A stretch of DNA of 64,000 nucleotides, taken from NCBI GenBank assembly GCA_028819005.1, contig JAPPMP010000042.1, positions 1 through 64,000 of the forward strand. The letters are read 5' to 3'. Below, piece after piece: positions 37,111 to 47,102 of the stretch. This stretch comes from Acidimicrobiaceae bacterium. Lineage in GTDB: Bacteria > Actinomycetota > Acidimicrobiia > Acidimicrobiales > Aldehydirespiratoraceae. The first letter of the stretch is position 1, and every line of letters begins with the position of its first letter. Position numbers and translations under genes: made by a program. The notes beneath the pieces were generated by a model. The model made no database searches and had not been told where the DNA came from. It saw nothing but the letters and a program-made list of their open reading frames with translations.

Positions 37111-37605
37111 ATGATCTTGACCAGACAAGTTGATTCGCCGATCGGACGCCTGCGTCTGGTTGCGACTGACCAAGGCTTGAGTCATCTGCTGTTCGAGCAG
37201 CAGGCGGGTGACGACACAGGTTCGGACGGCGACTCGGCCGAGGCCGATAACCATCCGGTGCTTGTTGCCGCAACCGCTCAACTCGAGGAGTACTTCGCGG
37301 GGCAACGCCAAGAATTTGATATTCCCCTCGATCTATCCGGGACCGAGTTCCAGAGGGCTGCCTGGTCGGCTCTGGCAGGTGTGCCCTTCGGTGAGACCCG
37401 GTCCTATCGGCAGCAAGCCGAGGCCGTCGGCCGCCCGGAAGCTGTTCGCGCGATCGGCGCGGCCAACGGCCGCAATCCGGTTCCGATAGTTCTGCCGTGC
37501 CATCGCATCGTCGGTTCCGACGGATCGCTCACTGGCTACGGCGGCGGTTTGCCGATCAAGGAATTCCTCTTGAACCACGAGCAGTCGCAGTCAAAAAAGC
37601 ACTGA
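37111..37605 (+). CDS. ogt: Methylated-DNA--protein-cysteine methyltransferase
   Basis: Active site PIVLPCHRIVGSDGSLTGYGGGLPIKEFLLNHE. Confidence 0.95.
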   Translation: MILTRQVDSPIGRLRLVATDQGLSHLLFEQQAGDDTGSDGDSAEADNHPVLVAATAQLEEYFAGQRQEFDIPLDLSGTEFQRAAWSALAGVPFGETRSYRQQAEAVGRPEAVRAIGAANGRNPVPIVLPCHRIVGSDGSLTGYGGGLPIKEFLLNHEQSQSKKH

Positions 37606-37621
37606 CGCCGCGCACCGTTGC

Positions 37622-39790
37622 CTATGCAGTCGCTTTCATGCGGAGGCGATTGTTGCGCAGGATTCGCTCGGTGTAGCCGTTCGGTTCGTCGCGGCCCCCG
37701 AACACGAGTGATAAAGCTGCTTGATAGGGGATCGAGGCGTCGGGGTCCGGGGCCATCGGCTGGTAGCTCGGGTCGTCGGCGTTCTGCTGGTCTACCTGGG
37801 CAGCTATGCGGGTCATGGTCGCTCGGACCTGCGCCTCGTCGAGGATTCCGTGGTGCAGCCAGTTGGCGACGTGTTGACTGGAGATCCGCAGCGTGGCGAG
37901 GTCTTCCATGAGGCCCACATTGTGGATGTTGGGCACGGTGGAGCAGCCGACGCCGCTCCCGACCCAGCGCACGATGTATCCGAGGATGCTCTGGGCGTTG
38001 TTGTCGAGCTCGGTCTGGATCTCCTCGGCGCTGAGATCACGATCAAGCAGCGGGATGGCGGTCAGGTCTTCAGTGGTGCGCCGCGGTCGGCTTGACAATT
38101 CGTCTTGACGCGCAGCCACATCGACCTCGAAGTAGTGCGTGGCGTGGAGAGTGGCGGCAGTCGGCGACGGCACCCAGGCGCAAGTGGCGCCGCCGTTCGG
38201 GTGGTCGATCTTGGAGGCGAGCATCTCGGCCATGTCGGACGGTTGTGCCCACATTCCCTTGCCGATTTGGGCTCGATTCGCGAAGCCGCATGCCAGGCCC
38301 GCATCGACGTTGTTGTCTTCGTAGGCCGAGAACCAGGTGGCGCCCTTTATCTCGGCCTTGGGAAGAACCGGCCCGGCTTCCATGTCGGTGTGGATCCCGT
38401 CTCCTGTGCGGTCGAGGAAACCGGTGTTGATGAACACGACCCGTTCTTCGGCTCGGTCGACAGCGGCCGCAAGGTTGAGCGACATGCGCCGTTCTTCGTC
38501 CATGATCCCCATCTTGAGGGTATGGCGCTCGAGCTTGAGGGCGTCCTCGACGCGGTCGAACAAATCGCAGGCCAACGCCACCTCATCGGGGCCGTGGAGC
38601 TTGGGTTTGACGATGTAGACCGATCCAGTGTGGCTGTTGCGGTACTTGCCGTTGCCGTCGAGATCGTGTTTGGCCGCCAGGGAGGTGACCATGGTGTCGA
38701 GAATGGTCTCGAAGACGGGTTCACCGTCGAAGGCGACCGCATCCGTGCGAATGTGGTGCCCGGTGTTGCGCACGAGCATCAGGGCGCGACCCGCCATCGG
38801 CAGCGGAGACCCGTCGGGAGCGGTGAAGCTCCTGTCCGGGTTGAGGCGGCGATTGATCGTCTCGCCTGCCCTTTCAAAAGAGCTCGTGAGGGTGCCCTTC
38901 AACAGCCCCAACCAGTTTCGGTAGACGACCACCCTGTCCTGGGCGTCAACGGCAGCCACAGAGTCCTCGCAGTCCATAATGGTGGTGACCGCAGCCTCGA
39001 GCAGAAGGTCGCTGACGCCTGCGGCGTCGTCTCGGCCGATGCTGTCGGACCGGTCAATCTCAATCGACAGATGCAGACCGTGCTTGCGCAGCAGCACCGA
39101 GGTCGGCGTGTCGGGGTCGCCCATGTACCCCACGAACTGGGAAGGGTCTTCGAGCGCGGTGGGTTTCTTGTCGGCGAGGGTGACGGTGAGCGATCCGTGG
39201 GTGACGGTGTAGGCGGTGGCGTCGGCGTGGCTGCCGGCTTCCAAGGGCATATGGCGGTCGAGAAATGCTCGGGCGTAGGCGATGACCCTGCTGCCGCGGA
39301 CGGGGTTGTAGCTTTTTTTGGCCTCCGCGCCGCCCTCGTCACCGATCACGTCGGTCCCGTAGAGCGCATCGTAGAAGCTGCCCCAGCGGGCGTTGGCTGC
39401 GTTGAGTGCGTAGCGGGCGTTGTCGAGGGGCACGACGAGCTGAGGTGCGGCGATCGAGGTGATCTCGGAATCGACGTTGCGGGTCTTGATCGCGACGCCG
39501 CGTGGTTCGTCCTGCAGGTAGCCGATCTCGCGCAGGAACTCGATGTATGCACTCGAGTCATAGTGCCCGCGGTTGGCATTCTCACGGTTTGCAACGTGCC
39601 AAGAGTCGATCTTGTGTTGAAGCTCTTCGCGCCGGTCCAGCAGCGCCGCGTAGCGGGGACCGAGATCGGTCGCAATCGTTTCAAAGGATGCCCAGAACTC
39701 TTCGGCGGTGACGCCCGAGTCCGGTGTCAACTCATTTGCAACGAAGTCGATAAGCGCGGCCGTCACCTCGAGTCGACCGACGTCTGCCAT
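37622..39790 (-). CDS. glcB: Malate synthase G
   Basis: 722 aa; TTIMDCEDSVAAVDAQDRVVVYRNWLGLLKG, KMGIMDEERRMSLNLAAAV, FINTGFLDRTGDGIHTDMEAG. Confidence 0.97.
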   Translation of the reverse strand: MADVGRLEVTAALIDFVANELTPDSGVTAEEFWASFETIATDLGPRYAALLDRREELQHKIDSWHVANRENANRGHYDSSAYIEFLREIGYLQDEPRGVAIKTRNVDSEITSIAAPQLVVPLDNARYALNAANARWGSFYDALYGTDVIGDEGGAEAKKSYNPVRGSRVIAYARAFLDRHMPLEAGSHADATAYTVTHGSLTVTLADKKPTALEDPSQFVGYMGDPDTPTSVLLRKHGLHLSIEIDRSDSIGRDDAAGVSDLLLEAAVTTIMDCEDSVAAVDAQDRVVVYRNWLGLLKGTLTSSFERAGETINRRLNPDRSFTAPDGSPLPMAGRALMLVRNTGHHIRTDAVAFDGEPVFETILDTMVTSLAAKHDLDGNGKYRNSHTGSVYIVKPKLHGPDEVALACDLFDRVEDALKLERHTLKMGIMDEERRMSLNLAAAVDRAEERVVFINTGFLDRTGDGIHTDMEAGPVLPKAEIKGATWFSAYEDNNVDAGLACGFANRAQIGKGMWAQPSDMAEMLASKIDHPNGGATCAWVPSPTAATLHATHYFEVDVAARQDELSSRPRRTTEDLTAIPLLDRDLSAEEIQTELDNNAQSILGYIVRWVGSGVGCSTVPNIHNVGLMEDLATLRISSQHVANWLHHGILDEAQVRATMTRIAAQVDQQNADDPSYQPMAPDPDASIPYQAALSLVFGGRDEPNGYTERILRNNRLRMKATA

Positions 39791-39851
39791 GGACTGAAGC
39801 TAACGCCACAACGATTGATCTCAACAGTCGGGCGGTTCTGGCCGCCGTCGG

Positions 39852-40391
39852 CTAAAGGGCGTCTGCGAACTCCGTGGTTGCGTCGTGGATCGCGTCGTAC
39901 AGATATTGTCCGAAAGAACGATCGGCGAGCAGCAGATATGAGGGCTCGCCATCGATGTCGTCGCGGATCAGGTCGGAACTGACCTTGGCCACCGAAGCGG
40001 AGCCGGTCGCTCCGTCGGGAAACATCGTGTCGTCGAAGTCGAGACTGCAGACTTTTTCAAGAGCAGACGCGCTGCGCGCCCCGGTCAAACGCAGGCACAG
40101 GCGACTGTGCGTGATGTCGATCCGGTTCACGGACGCATCGAACCGGGCCGTGGCCAGCAGAGCCTCCACGTCGTTCGCACTGCCCAACAGCAGCCATTCG
40201 TCGGGACGGATGGCTGCGATTAGAACGCCGTCGCGCTTAGCCGTGCGAGTGAAGTCGACGCCGAGCGGCGAGGCCCCAACTTGAGCTCTCACGCTGGCCT
40301 TGGTCAGCGCAGACTCGTCGGTCAACGCCGGTGCGCCTGCGGGCGTAGCAGTGAGCGTCGTTACAGAGCTTCGGAACTCGGGTTCAGCCAC
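39852..40391 (-). CDS. soxG: Sarcosine oxidase gamma subunit
   Basis: Position in soxBDAG order; SoxG-like (IAAIRPDEWLLLG, VNRIDITHSRLCLRLTGARSASALEKVCSLDF). Confidence 0.85.
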   Translation of the reverse strand: MAEPEFRSSVTTLTATPAGAPALTDESALTKASVRAQVGASPLGVDFTRTAKRDGVLIAAIRPDEWLLLGSANDVEALLATARFDASVNRIDITHSRLCLRLTGARSASALEKVCSLDFDDTMFPDGATGSASVAKVSSDLIRDDIDGEPSYLLLADRSFGQYLYDAIHDATTEFADAL

Positions 40392-43239
40392 GGAGACGCA
40401 CCCCCTCGGGGTCGAAGTGGGCGTGATGCTCCATCACCTTGGCCGTGGCGTCGGAACCGTCACACAGGCGCACGGTCAGTGTGGTGCCGGCCGCAGCGAA
40501 TTCGGGCGTCACCTGGCCCAGGCAGATTGAGCGCTGCAGGCTGGGTGAGAAACGGGAACTGGTGATGCGTCCGACAATCTCGGTTGTGCCTTCACGCAGA
40601 ATCTGACAGGCCTCGTCGGGTACGAGGCGGGGGTCTGTCGGAGTGATGGCGACCAGCACGGGCAACTCGGGCGCCTCGGGAGCGAGCGCCCATTCGAGCT
40701 CGGGTTTGCCGGCGAAGTCGTCCTTGTCGAGTTTGATAAGCGCCCTCAGGCCCGTGGTCGGGGCCTTGGTCAGCCCGTCGGTGTCCTGGCCGACGATGAA
40801 ATGCCCCTTCTCCAGCCGCATGATCCTCTGCGCTTCGAGACCGAAAGGTCCGATTCCGAGGTCCGCACCCTTTTCGATCAGCTGCTCCCAGACATGCAGG
40901 CCGAAACCGGCCGGCACATGAACTTCGAAGCTGAGCTCACCGGTGAAGCCGATGCGCCACATGAAGCAGTCAGGAACTCCGGCGATTGTGCCGGTGCGGA
41001 CGTTCATGTACTCGAACGCCTCCGCGCTGAGGTCCACGTCGTCGACCAGGCGCATCAGCAGCTCACGGGACTTGGGTCCGGCGATGTTGATGCTTGTGAG
41101 CCCTGTCGTGACCGGAGTGACATGCACCTGCCAGTCGGGGTGCTCGGTTTGGAGCCACATTTCGACCCATTGCCAGATCTGCCCGGCGCCGGAACTGGTG
41201 GTGGTCATCAGATAGTGGTCTTCGCCCAGTCGGCCGGTCACGCCGTCGTCGAGGACCACACCGTCCTCGGCGCACATCATGCCGTAGCGGACTCGACCGA
41301 CAGGCAGTTTCGACCACTTGTTGGTGTAGAGCAGGTTGAGCAGTTTGGGAACGTCGGGCCCCCGCAGATCCAGCTTCCCGAGCGGGGTCACGTCGATGAT
41401 TCCGACGTTGGTCCGCACGTTGGTGACTTCGGCGCCGGGATCGCCGTAGTGCTCGGGCCGGATCCATTGGCCTGCGAGAATGGGAGTCATGTTGTGGGCG
41501 GTGTGCCACTCGTGAAGCGACGACACTCGCACCGGTTCAAAGACTCGACCGGCCAGCGCACCGAGACTGATCGGAGCGTAAGGGGGGCGCCACACGGTGG
41601 TTCCGACCTCCTCGATGGTTTCACCGCGTGCCTCAGCAAGAACAGCGACCGTGTTGACGGTCTCGAGCTTGCCCTGCGACGGTCCCATCGTGGCAGTGGT
41701 GAAGCGCTTGACGAGCTCGACCGAGTCGAAGCCTTCAGCGGCCGCGCTCACGAGGTCTTTCGAGCTGACGTCTTCGGAGAAGTCGACCATTCCGTGAGTG
41801 TCGGACCGGTACAACTCGGGGTGCGGAGCGCGTGACAGGCCAATGCGGCGGTCCGGTTGCACGGGCGGTTCCGGGCCCTGCGGGTTCTGGGCGCGGGTGA
41901 CCGTGGAGCGCAACCTGTGTTTGACGGCTGCCGCTCGCTGCGCGGCCAATTCTCCGCTGCTGATGCCGTGGGCGATCAGTTCGTCGAGGCTTCCGTCACC
42001 CACGAGACCCCCGGTGGCGATCACATTGTCGGGCAGTGCGGTGGGGAAGAAGCGTGCCGCGGCCGGGTCGTAGCTCGGTCGATCGCCTGACATGTTGAGC
42101 AGGGAGGTGGGGGCAGTCCAGCCTGCCGCGGTGACCAACAGGTCGGCTTTGACTGTCGAGCCGTCTGCCAAGGTGACCGAACCGAGTTGTTTTGAACTGC
42201 CGGCGGCCTTCGATATCGTCTCGCCGGCTCGGGCGTCCACCACGCGAGCCACCTCGACGCCGGCGCGTTCGAGATCGGCGACAGCGGCGTCGCCTTCGGC
42301 GTTGGCCGTGAGCACAACTGCACGATTCCCGGGACGGACGGCATACATGTTGATCAGCCGTCGGACTGCTCCGGACAGCATCACCCCGGGCAGGTCGTTG
42401 CCCGAGAACACATAGGGCCGCTCGACCAGTCCGGCGGCCACCACCAGGGTCTTGGCTCGAGCCTTGATGAGCCGTTCGACCACGCCGGGATGGTCTCGTT
42501 GGGAGATCGCGATCCAATTGTCGTCGTAGCGCCCGGTCACCGCAGAGTCGGTCAGGATCTCCACTCCCGCGTCCCGTGCGGACTCTTCAAGGTCATCGGC
42601 GGTCTCTCGATCTTGGTCGGTTCCCCAGCGGAGATGACCCCCGAGACGGTGGTTCTGTTCGACGAGCATCACGCTCATGCCCGCCTTGGCAGCGCTGATG
42701 GCCGCGGCAAGCCCCGCCGGGCCACCGCCGGCGACGACAACATCAGGGTGCGCGTAGCGCTTGTCGTGATAGCCGTGAGGCGTGTTGAGATCGACGACTC
42801 CTCCGGGGGCGAAACGGGCCAGCACCTTCTCGTACAGCGGCCAGAGTCGCTGCGGTTTGATGAAGGTCTTGTAGTAGAAGCCCGCGGTCAGGAATCGGCC
42901 GAACAGCCCGTTGGCCGCTTTGATATCGAAATCGAGTGACGGCCAGGCGTTTTGCGCCGAAACCTTCATGTCGGCCTCAAGCAGGCGGTGCGCTCCTCGT
43001 ACATTGGGTTCGGTTCCGACCTGTACGGTCGTGTTCGGGTCCCAATAGTCGGCGGTCAGCACCCCCCGAGGCCGGTGGTACTTCATCGAGCGGGAGAAGA
43101 CCTGCCGGTTGTTGGCCAGCAGGGCCGAAACGATGGTGTCACCCGCGTAGCCGACGTATTTCTTGGAGTTCCAGGTGAACTTGAGTGGGCTCTCGCGATC
43201 AATGACTTCACCGGATTGGGGTTCGAGTCGGCGGATCAC
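40384..43239 (-). CDS. soxA: Sarcosine oxidase alpha subunit
   Basis: 951 aa; DVVVAGGGPAGLAAAISAAKAGMSVMLVEQ; C-terminal aminomethyltransferase-like domain. Confidence 0.96.
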   Translation of the reverse strand: MIRRLEPQSGEVIDRESPLKFTWNSKKYVGYAGDTIVSALLANNRQVFSRSMKYHRPRGVLTADYWDPNTTVQVGTEPNVRGAHRLLEADMKVSAQNAWPSLDFDIKAANGLFGRFLTAGFYYKTFIKPQRLWPLYEKVLARFAPGGVVDLNTPHGYHDKRYAHPDVVVAGGGPAGLAAAISAAKAGMSVMLVEQNHRLGGHLRWGTDQDRETADDLEESARDAGVEILTDSAVTGRYDDNWIAISQRDHPGVVERLIKARAKTLVVAAGLVERPYVFSGNDLPGVMLSGAVRRLINMYAVRPGNRAVVLTANAEGDAAVADLERAGVEVARVVDARAGETISKAAGSSKQLGSVTLADGSTVKADLLVTAAGWTAPTSLLNMSGDRPSYDPAAARFFPTALPDNVIATGGLVGDGSLDELIAHGISSGELAAQRAAAVKHRLRSTVTRAQNPQGPEPPVQPDRRIGLSRAPHPELYRSDTHGMVDFSEDVSSKDLVSAAAEGFDSVELVKRFTTATMGPSQGKLETVNTVAVLAEARGETIEEVGTTVWRPPYAPISLGALAGRVFEPVRVSSLHEWHTAHNMTPILAGQWIRPEHYGDPGAEVTNVRTNVGIIDVTPLGKLDLRGPDVPKLLNLLYTNKWSKLPVGRVRYGMMCAEDGVVLDDGVTGRLGEDHYLMTTTSSGAGQIWQWVEMWLQTEHPDWQVHVTPVTTGLTSINIAGPKSRELLMRLVDDVDLSAEAFEYMNVRTGTIAGVPDCFMWRIGFTGELSFEVHVPAGFGLHVWEQLIEKGADLGIGPFGLEAQRIMRLEKGHFIVGQDTDGLTKAPTTGLRALIKLDKDDFAGKPELEWALAPEAPELPVLVAITPTDPRLVPDEACQILREGTTEIVGRITSSRFSPSLQRSICLGQVTPEFAAAGTTLTVRLCDGSDATAKVMEHHAHFDPEGVRLRG

Positions 43240-43559
43240 TTCTCACCCCCCTGCTGGTCGGTTCCGGCGCCTGCCTCGGCGGTTTTGGACAAAGGCAGCG
43301 CGGTCTTGGATCCGGGCAGCGGCGGCTCGCGGAACTCAGATGTGACGGTGTGGCGCTCGACGGTGAAGAAGCGACGGCAGCCGCTGCTGCAGTACCAATT
43401 CTCCCTCAGCCAACCTGCGGGGTTGTGCTCCATGTAGAGGTAGTCACGCCACTGGGCGGGCGTTGTCGATGCTGGATCGGGACGGCTCGACGCCTCGCCC
43501 CGGTAGGACATGTCGGCGGAGTTCCGGGGACCGCAATGAGGACAGGGGACCAACAACAT
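43236..43559 (-). CDS. soxD: Sarcosine oxidase delta subunit
   Basis: MLLVPCPHCGPRNSADMSYRGEA...YLYMEHNPAGWLRENWYCSSGCRRFFTVERHT. Confidence 0.95.
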   Translation of the reverse strand: MLLVPCPHCGPRNSADMSYRGEASSRPDPASTTPAQWRDYLYMEHNPAGWLRENWYCSSGCRRFFTVERHTVTSEFREPPLPGSKTALPLSKTAEAGAGTDQQGGEK

Positions 43560-44854
43560 CAGTGGCCCACCGCCGCTGCGCCCTTTTCGCCCACGAGGAC
43601 GCCGTCGTCAAAACGTGACAGCGCAAAGGGAGAGATCAAATCGGGTGTGGCCTGGTCCGCGACGCATTTCGCCATCTGTTCACCCGAAACCGGCCCGGCT
43701 TTGAAGCCGTACGTCCCCCAGCCGACGTCGCAGAGGAAGCCTTCGACGGGAGTGAAGCCCATCACCGGGGAGTAGTCGGGGGTGATGTCGCAAAGGCCGG
43801 CCCACTGCCGCAGAAGCCGCATTTGAGACACGGCAGGCATCAACTCAAGGACGTGACCTGCAAGTTCTTCGGTGAAGTCGAGGGTTCCGCGCATGTCGTA
43901 GGTAGCGAACGGGTCGACCGACGCTCCGAATACGAGTTCTCCGCGGTCGGTTTGGCTGACGTACACGTGCAGCGAACCGGAGACGACCACCGTCGGCAGG
44001 AAGACCTTGACCGGTTCTGTGACCGCGGCCTGCAGCGGATGTGTGGTGATCGGGAGTTGGATTCCGGCCATCGCGGCGATGAGACTGGCCCAGCCGGCCG
44101 TGCAGTTGATCACCACCGGAGTGGAGATATCTCCCTTTGAAGTCCGAACTCCTGTGACCTTTGCGCCGGGACCTTTGCCGTCGGGGCCGTCGCCGCCTTC
44201 GCAGACGACGTCGACCACCTCGGTTTTCTGGTGCATGTCCACGCCGTAGGCATCGGCGGCTCGGGCGTAGGCCCAGACGACCGCGTCGTGGCGAATCGTT
44301 CCACCGGGAGGGTGGTACAACGCCGCGAGGATCGGGTAGCGGGTGTTGGGCGAGGTGTCGAGGCTCGGGGCGATCTTTTTGATCTCGTCGGGGCCGATGA
44401 CGCTGGAGTCGATGTTCTGCAGTTTGTTGACCTCGGCCCGCCAGCGCATCGTGCGCACCGCCGAATCCGTGTGGGCGAGGGTCAGGTGGCCGCGTTCGGA
44501 GAACATGACGTTCAGGTTCAGGTCCGCCGACATCGTGTTGTAGAGATCGAGCGAGCGGTCGTAGAAGGCCACGCCCTCCGGAGTCAGGTAGTTCGAGCGA
44601 ACGATTGCGGTGTTGCGTCCGGAGCCGCCGCTTCCGAGGTATGCCTTGTCGAGAACCGCCACATTCTTGATGCCGTGGTTTGCGGCCAGATAGTAGGCAG
44701 TCGCGAGCCCGTGCACGCCTCCACCGACAACGACCACGTCGTACGACTTCTTGAGCGCCGGGTCACGCCATACGCGCGGCCAACTGTCGTTGCGAGCGCC
44801 TCGCCATAGCAGTGCTGCAGCGGAGTAGCGCGGAGCCCGGTTCCTGCGGATCAC
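43559..44854 (-). CDS. soxB: Sarcosine oxidase beta subunit
   Basis: YDVVVVGGGVHGLATAYYLAANHGIKNVAVLDKAYLGSGGSGRNTAIVRSNY. Confidence 0.95.
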   Translation of the reverse strand: MIRRNRAPRYSAAALLWRGARNDSWPRVWRDPALKKSYDVVVVGGGVHGLATAYYLAANHGIKNVAVLDKAYLGSGGSGRNTAIVRSNYLTPEGVAFYDRSLDLYNTMSADLNLNVMFSERGHLTLAHTDSAVRTMRWRAEVNKLQNIDSSVIGPDEIKKIAPSLDTSPNTRYPILAALYHPPGGTIRHDAVVWAYARAADAYGVDMHQKTEVVDVVCEGGDGPDGKGPGAKVTGVRTSKGDISTPVVINCTAGWASLIAAMAGIQLPITTHPLQAAVTEPVKVFLPTVVVSGSLHVYVSQTDRGELVFGASVDPFATYDMRGTLDFTEELAGHVLELMPAVSQMRLLRQWAGLCDITPDYSPVMGFTPVEGFLCDVGWGTYGFKAGPVSGEQMAKCVADQATPDLISPFALSRFDDGVLVGEKGAAAVGH

Positions 44855-44884
44855 GGGTGCTAGTTTGACAGACTTTTCAGATAA

Positions 44885-44912
44885 CTTAATTACTTGTTTT
44901 CTAATAATTAAG
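44885..44912. promoter_or_regulatory. Inverted repeat CTTAATTA...TAATTAAG in the sox/lysR divergent promoter region
   Basis: 8-bp perfect arms at 44885-44892 and 44905-44912. Confidence 0.45.
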
Positions 44913-44934
44913 ATGTTGTGATTATGGATCTGCG

Positions 44935-45855
44935 GTGACTATGGATATACAGGCGTTGACCCTCCGGCGGTTGAACTATTTCGTTACCGTCGCCGACGAA
45001 CTGCACTTCGGTCGTGCCGCTGAGATCCTTCATGTCGCCCAACCCGCTTTGAGCCAACAGATTCGTCAACTCGAGTCGGATCTCGGACTGCAGCTCTTCC
45101 AACGCACGACCCGGCGAGTCGCCCTGACTCCTCCGGGTGCGGCATTGGTTCCCCATGTTCGGCAACTGCTCGTCACCGCGCAGGGGGTGGCTCGGGCCGC
45201 TGCGGAACTGCGAGCCGGCCGGCGTGGACACCTGCGTGTCGGTTTCGTCGACTCGGCCGCATATGAGTTCGTGCCGCGCTTCCTGCATCGGTTCCGGCAG
45301 GTGAGTCCTGCGGTGACACTGCAACTCCACACGATGTCCTCCGATGAACAGGCCGAAGCGCTGGTGGCCGGAAGAATCGACATCGGGATTGCCCGAATCA
45401 CCCTCGACAATGCCGGCTTGGAGGCGACGGTCCTCGACAATGAACCGCTGGTCGCGGCGATGCCGAGCAGCCATCGACTGGCGAGCGAGTCCTCGGTCCG
45501 GCTCGGCGACCTGCGCAACGACGAGTTCGTCGGGTTCTCGCGGGAGCAATCCCCGACGCTTCACGCCAGGCTGCGCGTTATGTTGGCACCCCATGGAGTC
45601 GACTACTCACCTGCGATCGAAGCCACTGAATACACGACCATCCTGGGCCTCGTTGCGGCAGGCGAAGGTGTGGCGCTTGTTCCCGCGGGCGTGCAGTCCC
45701 TGCGGTTACCGGGTCTGACATTCGTGTCGATCTCCGATCCGGAGGCCGGCGTGCAACTCCTTTGCCTGACCCGCGTTGATGAACCGTTGGCCATCGTCGC
45801 CGGCGCGCTCAAAGAACTGATCGACACAGTCTTCGCACCGATGCAGCAATCGTGA
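44935..45855 (+). CDS. LysR family transcriptional regulator
   Basis: LRRLNYFVTVADELHFGRAAEILHVAQPALSQQIRQLESDLGLQLFQRT. Confidence 0.95.
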   Translation: MTMDIQALTLRRLNYFVTVADELHFGRAAEILHVAQPALSQQIRQLESDLGLQLFQRTTRRVALTPPGAALVPHVRQLLVTAQGVARAAAELRAGRRGHLRVGFVDSAAYEFVPRFLHRFRQVSPAVTLQLHTMSSDEQAEALVAGRIDIGIARITLDNAGLEATVLDNEPLVAAMPSSHRLASESSVRLGDLRNDEFVGFSREQSPTLHARLRVMLAPHGVDYSPAIEATEYTTILGLVAAGEGVALVPAGVQSLRLPGLTFVSISDPEAGVQLLCLTRVDEPLAIVAGALKELIDTVFAPMQQS

Positions 45856-45883
45856 CCGAACCCGTCTCCGTGCCGGTGCTGTA

Positions 45884-46093
45884 AGCGGCCCGTTCATCGC
45901 CGGTTTCAACATGGCTGCGGGCGTCGGCAGCCTGCTCGGGCCGGTAATCGTCGGATGGGCGGCGCAATCGATAGGACTGGGCGCCTCGGCCGTCGCACTT
46001 GCCATCACCTTGGAATTCGGGCTCTCATGGATCGTGTTCGTGATCGGAGAGACAGGAAGGCCGAACCGTGCGGGCGGTTCAGCTTGGTCTTGA
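45884..46093 (+). pseudogene. C-terminal remnant of an MFS-type transporter
   Basis: SGPFIAGFNMAAGVGSLLGPVIVGWAAQSIGLGASAVALAITLEFGLSWIVFVIGETGRPNRAG: last TM helices only, no upstream start. Confidence 0.6.
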
Positions 46094-46226
46094 CGAGTCG
46101 AAACTGCGAGACGACTTCTCTGAACTACATAGACCACTACGGCGTCGCCCTCGACGCCTGATGGAGGCCGTCCACGTAGAATCGCCGAATTCTCACCGGT
46201 TCCCTGGTAGAGATAGGCTGGCACCC

Positions 46227-47102
46227 ATGGGGTCATCGTCTGTGGCAACACCCGCCCAACTCGAGGTGCGACCGATCGCCGGCTCGCTCGGAGCCGAAGT
46301 CATCGGGCTCGATTTCAGTGCGGTCAATGCGGTTGCCGACGAGTTGAAGAAGGCATTGAACGAGAATCTGGTCCTCTTCATGCCGGGGTTGGATCCGACC
46401 GCCGAGGGTCTTCGCGACATTGCGGCGGCGTTCGGCCCACTTGAGGTTCACCCCTACCTCGACAAGGTCGATCCTGAGATTCCCGAAGTAATCGTGCTGG
46501 ACACCTCGACGACCCCCAAAGCCGATGTCTGGCACACCGACTTCACGTGCTCGGACCATCCTCCCGTCGCCGCGCTGCTGCACATGGTCGAATCCCCGCC
46601 GTGGGGTGGCGACACGATGTGGATCAACTGCTACGAGGTCTACGACTCGTTGTCGGTGGCAATGAAGCAGTTCCTCGAAGGGTTGACCTGCCTGCATGAG
46701 GACACGCGCACCGGCGGAGCACCCGCGGCGGAGCATCCCGTAGTGCGGGTGCATCCGGATACGGGGCGCAGGAGCCTGTATGTCAACAAGCAGTTCAGTC
46801 GGCGAATCCCGCAGCTCTCGAGGCCCGAATCGCAGAATCTCCTGTCTTTCCTGTTCCGCTGGGAAGAGCAGGTGAAGTTCAGTTGTCGCTGGCGTTGGAA
46901 CGTGGGCGATGTGGTGCTCTGGGATGAACGGGTCACTTTGCACTCAGTGGTTGACGACACGTCCGAGCGTAGGGTTCTGCGACGCGCCACGGTGCTCGGC
47001 GACGATCCTGCTCCGCCTGATGACGTGAAGATCCTGCCCCGTCACCGCACCCCCAAGACAGCCTCGAGCGGCTTCTACGGCATCGGCGGCTACGAGTTCT
47101 AA
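46227..47102 (+). CDS. TauD/TfdA family Fe(II)/2-oxoglutarate dioxygenase
   Basis: WHTDFTCSDHPPVAALLHM, GGDTMWINCYEVYDSL, VVLWDERVTLHSVVDD; start set at ATG MGSSSVATPAQ. Confidence 0.94.
   Translation: MGSSSVATPAQLEVRPIAGSLGAEVIGLDFSAVNAVADELKKALNENLVLFMPGLDPTAEGLRDIAAAFGPLEVHPYLDKVDPEIPEVIVLDTSTTPKADVWHTDFTCSDHPPVAALLHMVESPPWGGDTMWINCYEVYDSLSVAMKQFLEGLTCLHEDTRTGGAPAAEHPVVRVHPDTGRRSLYVNKQFSRRIPQLSRPESQNLLSFLFRWEEQVKFSCRWRWNVGDVVLWDERVTLHSVVDDTSERRVLRRATVLGDDPAPPDDVKILPRHRTPKTASSGFYGIGGYEF

Noticed and set aside
38105-39982. 625-aa plus-strand ORF
   Set aside because: Lies entirely antisense to malate synthase G; long shadow ORF expected at high GC, no recognisable domain.
40801-41835. 344-aa plus-strand ORF
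   Set aside because: Antisense shadow of soxA.
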